The notes under the pieces: generated by a model | The model's database searches: none | What the model saw: the letters and a program-made list of their open reading frames with translations, nothing else | Told to the model about the DNA's origin: nothing | NCBI GenBank assembly: GCA_035315125.1 | Contig: DATFYI010000004.1 | Coordinates: 1 to 5,439 of the forward strand | Direction: 5' to 3' | DNA from: DATFYI01 sp035315125 | Lineage (GTDB): Bacteria > Chloroflexota > Anaerolineae > Anaerolineales > Anaerolineaceae | DNA length: 5,439 bases | Program-made: the position numbers and the translations under genes | Part shown: piece after piece, positions 4,168 through 5,439 of the stretch | Layout: the number at the start of each line of letters is the position of its first letter | How positions within the stretch are numbered: the first letter of the stretch is position 1

Positions 4168-5439
4168 ATGCCGCAAGGCACCTATTATTTTCCAAAGGGT
4201 TTTCTATGGGGCACCGCCACGGCCGCCCACCAGGTGGAGGGCAACAATAAGAACAACAACTGGTGGGCCTGGGAAGAACAACCGGGGCGTATTGCCAACG
4301 GGCAGCGCTCGGGCCTGGCCTGCGATTGGTGGGGCGGGCGCTGGAAAGAAGATTTTGACCGGGCGGTTGAGACGGGCCAGAATACCCACCGCCTTTCAAT
4401 AGAATGGAGCCGCATCCAGCCGGAGCTGGATCGTTGGGACGAAGATGCGCTGGATTATTACCGCCAGATCGTACGCGGGCTGGTGGAACGCAAGATGGCG
4501 CCGATGGTGACGCTGCACCATTTCACCGATCCGATCTGGCTGTGCGATGGACGCTGTTTCCCATCCGGCCTGGGCGCCTGGGAGAATGAGGAAATTACCG
4601 GACTGTTTGTCACTTACGTACGCAAGGTGGTCGAGGCCCTCAAAGACTACGTCACTTATTGGGTGACGATCAACGAGCCGAACGTGTACGTTTACTCCAG
4701 CTACATGCTGGGGGCCTTCCCGTCCGGCAAACATGACCTGGGAGCGGCGTTCCGGGTGTTCCGCAACATGCTGCGCGGTCACGCCGCCGCTTACCGGGCC
4801 ATCCACGAAATCCAACCCGAGGCGCAGGTGGGCTATACCCTCAATTACCGCGGTTTCCAACCGGCCCATCCCAACTTCCCGCCGGATGTGTGGATCTCCA
4901 GGATGCTTTCGGCTAATTTTAACGAGGCTTTTCCAAATGCTCTGGTGAACGGCAAGCTGCGCTTTTTATATCACCACGCCTCGCTGCCCGAGGCGATCAA
5001 TACCCAGGATTTCTTTGGACTCAATTATTATTCGACCGATCTGGTGACATTCGATCCACGCCAGACAGCCGAATTAATGCACCGGCGCAGCTATCCGGCC
5101 GGGGCCGAGGTGAGCGCATCCGGGTTTATCGCCAACGTGCCGCAGGGCATGTTCACAGCTTTGAATTGGGCGCGCCATTTCCACAAGCCCATCCTGATCA
5201 CCGAGAACGGCATCGATGATGCTGAAGATCACATCCGCCCCAACTATCTGGTGGAGCACCTTCACCAGGTCTGGCGGGCGGTTAATTTCAACTGGCAGAT
5301 CAAAGGCTATTACCACTGGTCGCTGTTGGATAATTTCGAGTGGGATCGCGGCTGGACGCAGCGCTATGGGCTGTGGGGCCTGGATGTGGATACGCAGGCG
5401 CGCATCCGCCGGCCGAGCGTGGATATCTACGCCGCCATC
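4168..5439 (+). CDS. GH1 family beta-glycosidase (beta-glucosidase-like), C-terminus beyond window
   Basis: An open frame of 424 codons runs off the window. The start has AGGAGG at 4156-4161, 6 nt before the ATG. The (beta/alpha)8 retaining-glycosidase motifs appear in order: FPKGFLWGTATAAHQVEG (8-25, Gln22 in the -1 subsite), TLHHF (115-119), TINEP with acid/base Glu170 (167-171), NYYSTD (about 286-291), ITENG with nucleophile Glu346 (344-348) and HWSLLDNFEW (383-392, with Trp384 and Glu391 as sugar contacts). Glu391 and the absence of a phosphate-binding signature argue against a 6-phospho-beta-glucosidase. The likely reaction is hydrolysis of beta-glucosides, or possibly beta-galactosides or fucosides, in the cytoplasm, since no signal peptide is present. 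The acid/base-to-nucleophile distance (176 residues) is shorter than in many GH1 enzymes. A Cys-containing insertion follows the TLHHF strand (about 125-137, CDGRC). Ending at RRPSVDIYAAI, it probably lacks only some 10-20 residues and a stop. Confidence 0.93.
   Translation, partial: MPQGTYYFPKGFLWGTATAAHQVEGNNKNNNWWAWEEQPGRIANGQRSGLACDWWGGRWKEDFDRAVETGQNTHRLSIEWSRIQPELDRWDEDALDYYRQIVRGLVERKMAPMVTLHHFTDPIWLCDGRCFPSGLGAWENEEITGLFVTYVRKVVEALKDYVTYWVTINEPNVYVYSSYMLGAFPSGKHDLGAAFRVFRNMLRGHAAAYRAIHEIQPEAQVGYTLNYRGFQPAHPNFPPDVWISRMLSANFNEAFPNALVNGKLRFLYHHASLPEAINTQDFFGLNYYSTDLVTFDPRQTAELMHRRSYPAGAEVSASGFIANVPQGMFTALNWARHFHKPILITENGIDDAEDHIRPNYLVEHLHQVWRAVNFNWQIKGYYHWSLLDNFEWDRGWTQRYGLWGLDVDTQARIRRPSVDIYAAI

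Noticed and set aside
3971..4402. Plus-strand open frame of 143 codons starting inside copy 2
   Set aside because: It begins at a TTG in the repeat and runs into the GH1 gene in the wrong frame. Copy 1 carries the same initial frame, which stops soon after the element. There is no ribosome binding site.
4396..4869. Minus-strand open frame of 157 codons opposite the GH1 gene
   Set aside because: It lies fully antisense to conserved GH1 motifs and shows no family resemblance; it is a by-product of GC-rich codon usage.

Overview
The window looks like part of a Chloroflexota chromosome, most likely Anaerolineae or a relative. The evidence is two lipoproteins with long Thr/Pro-rich linkers between lipobox and folded domain, and a GH1 beta-glycosidase with the TLHHF / TINEP / ITENG pattern I associate with that phylum. 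This is recognition from memory, not a database result. The main genes are moderately GC-rich (35 of 60 bases in one stretch of the GH1 gene), whereas the intergenic regions and one orphan gene are AT-rich.

Layout. Positions 1-362 are AT-rich and hold only a candidate promoter. A lipoprotein gene of unknown function (363-1409, +) converges on a second lipoprotein gene (1497-2465, -), with a bidirectional intrinsic terminator between them (1443-1474). The second lipoprotein carries a concanavalin-like (LamG/DUF1080-type) C-terminal domain. It is the downstream gene of a two-gene minus-strand operon whose first gene is an adenosine-specific kinase of the PF04008 / COG1839 family (2477-2962). 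The kinase stop codon directly abuts the lipoprotein's Shine-Dalgarno, which suggests translational coupling.

Upstream of that operon lies the accessory part of the window. Two directly oriented 140-bp elements (3090-3229 and 3961-4100) differ at one base. Each is built from two inverted units that begin with GTAG and fold into hairpins. This is the architecture of a REPIN/BIME, the kind of element mobilised by RAYT (IS200/IS605-like Y1) transposases. Between the copies sits one AT-rich orphan gene for a 140-residue soluble protein (3334-3756, +) that I do not recognise. Immediately after the second copy, a perfect TATAAT box and a strong ribosome binding site lead into a GH1 beta-glycosidase gene (4168 to the window edge, +), cut off just short of its C-terminus.

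How the genes fit together. The GH1 enzyme probably hydrolyses short beta-linked sugars in the cytoplasm. The two lipoproteins act at the cell surface, and the kinase acts in adenosine/AMP metabolism. I see no single pathway linking all of them. The strongest candidate for something new is the REPIN-like pair flanking the orphan gene, with one copy next to each of the two outward-facing promoters.
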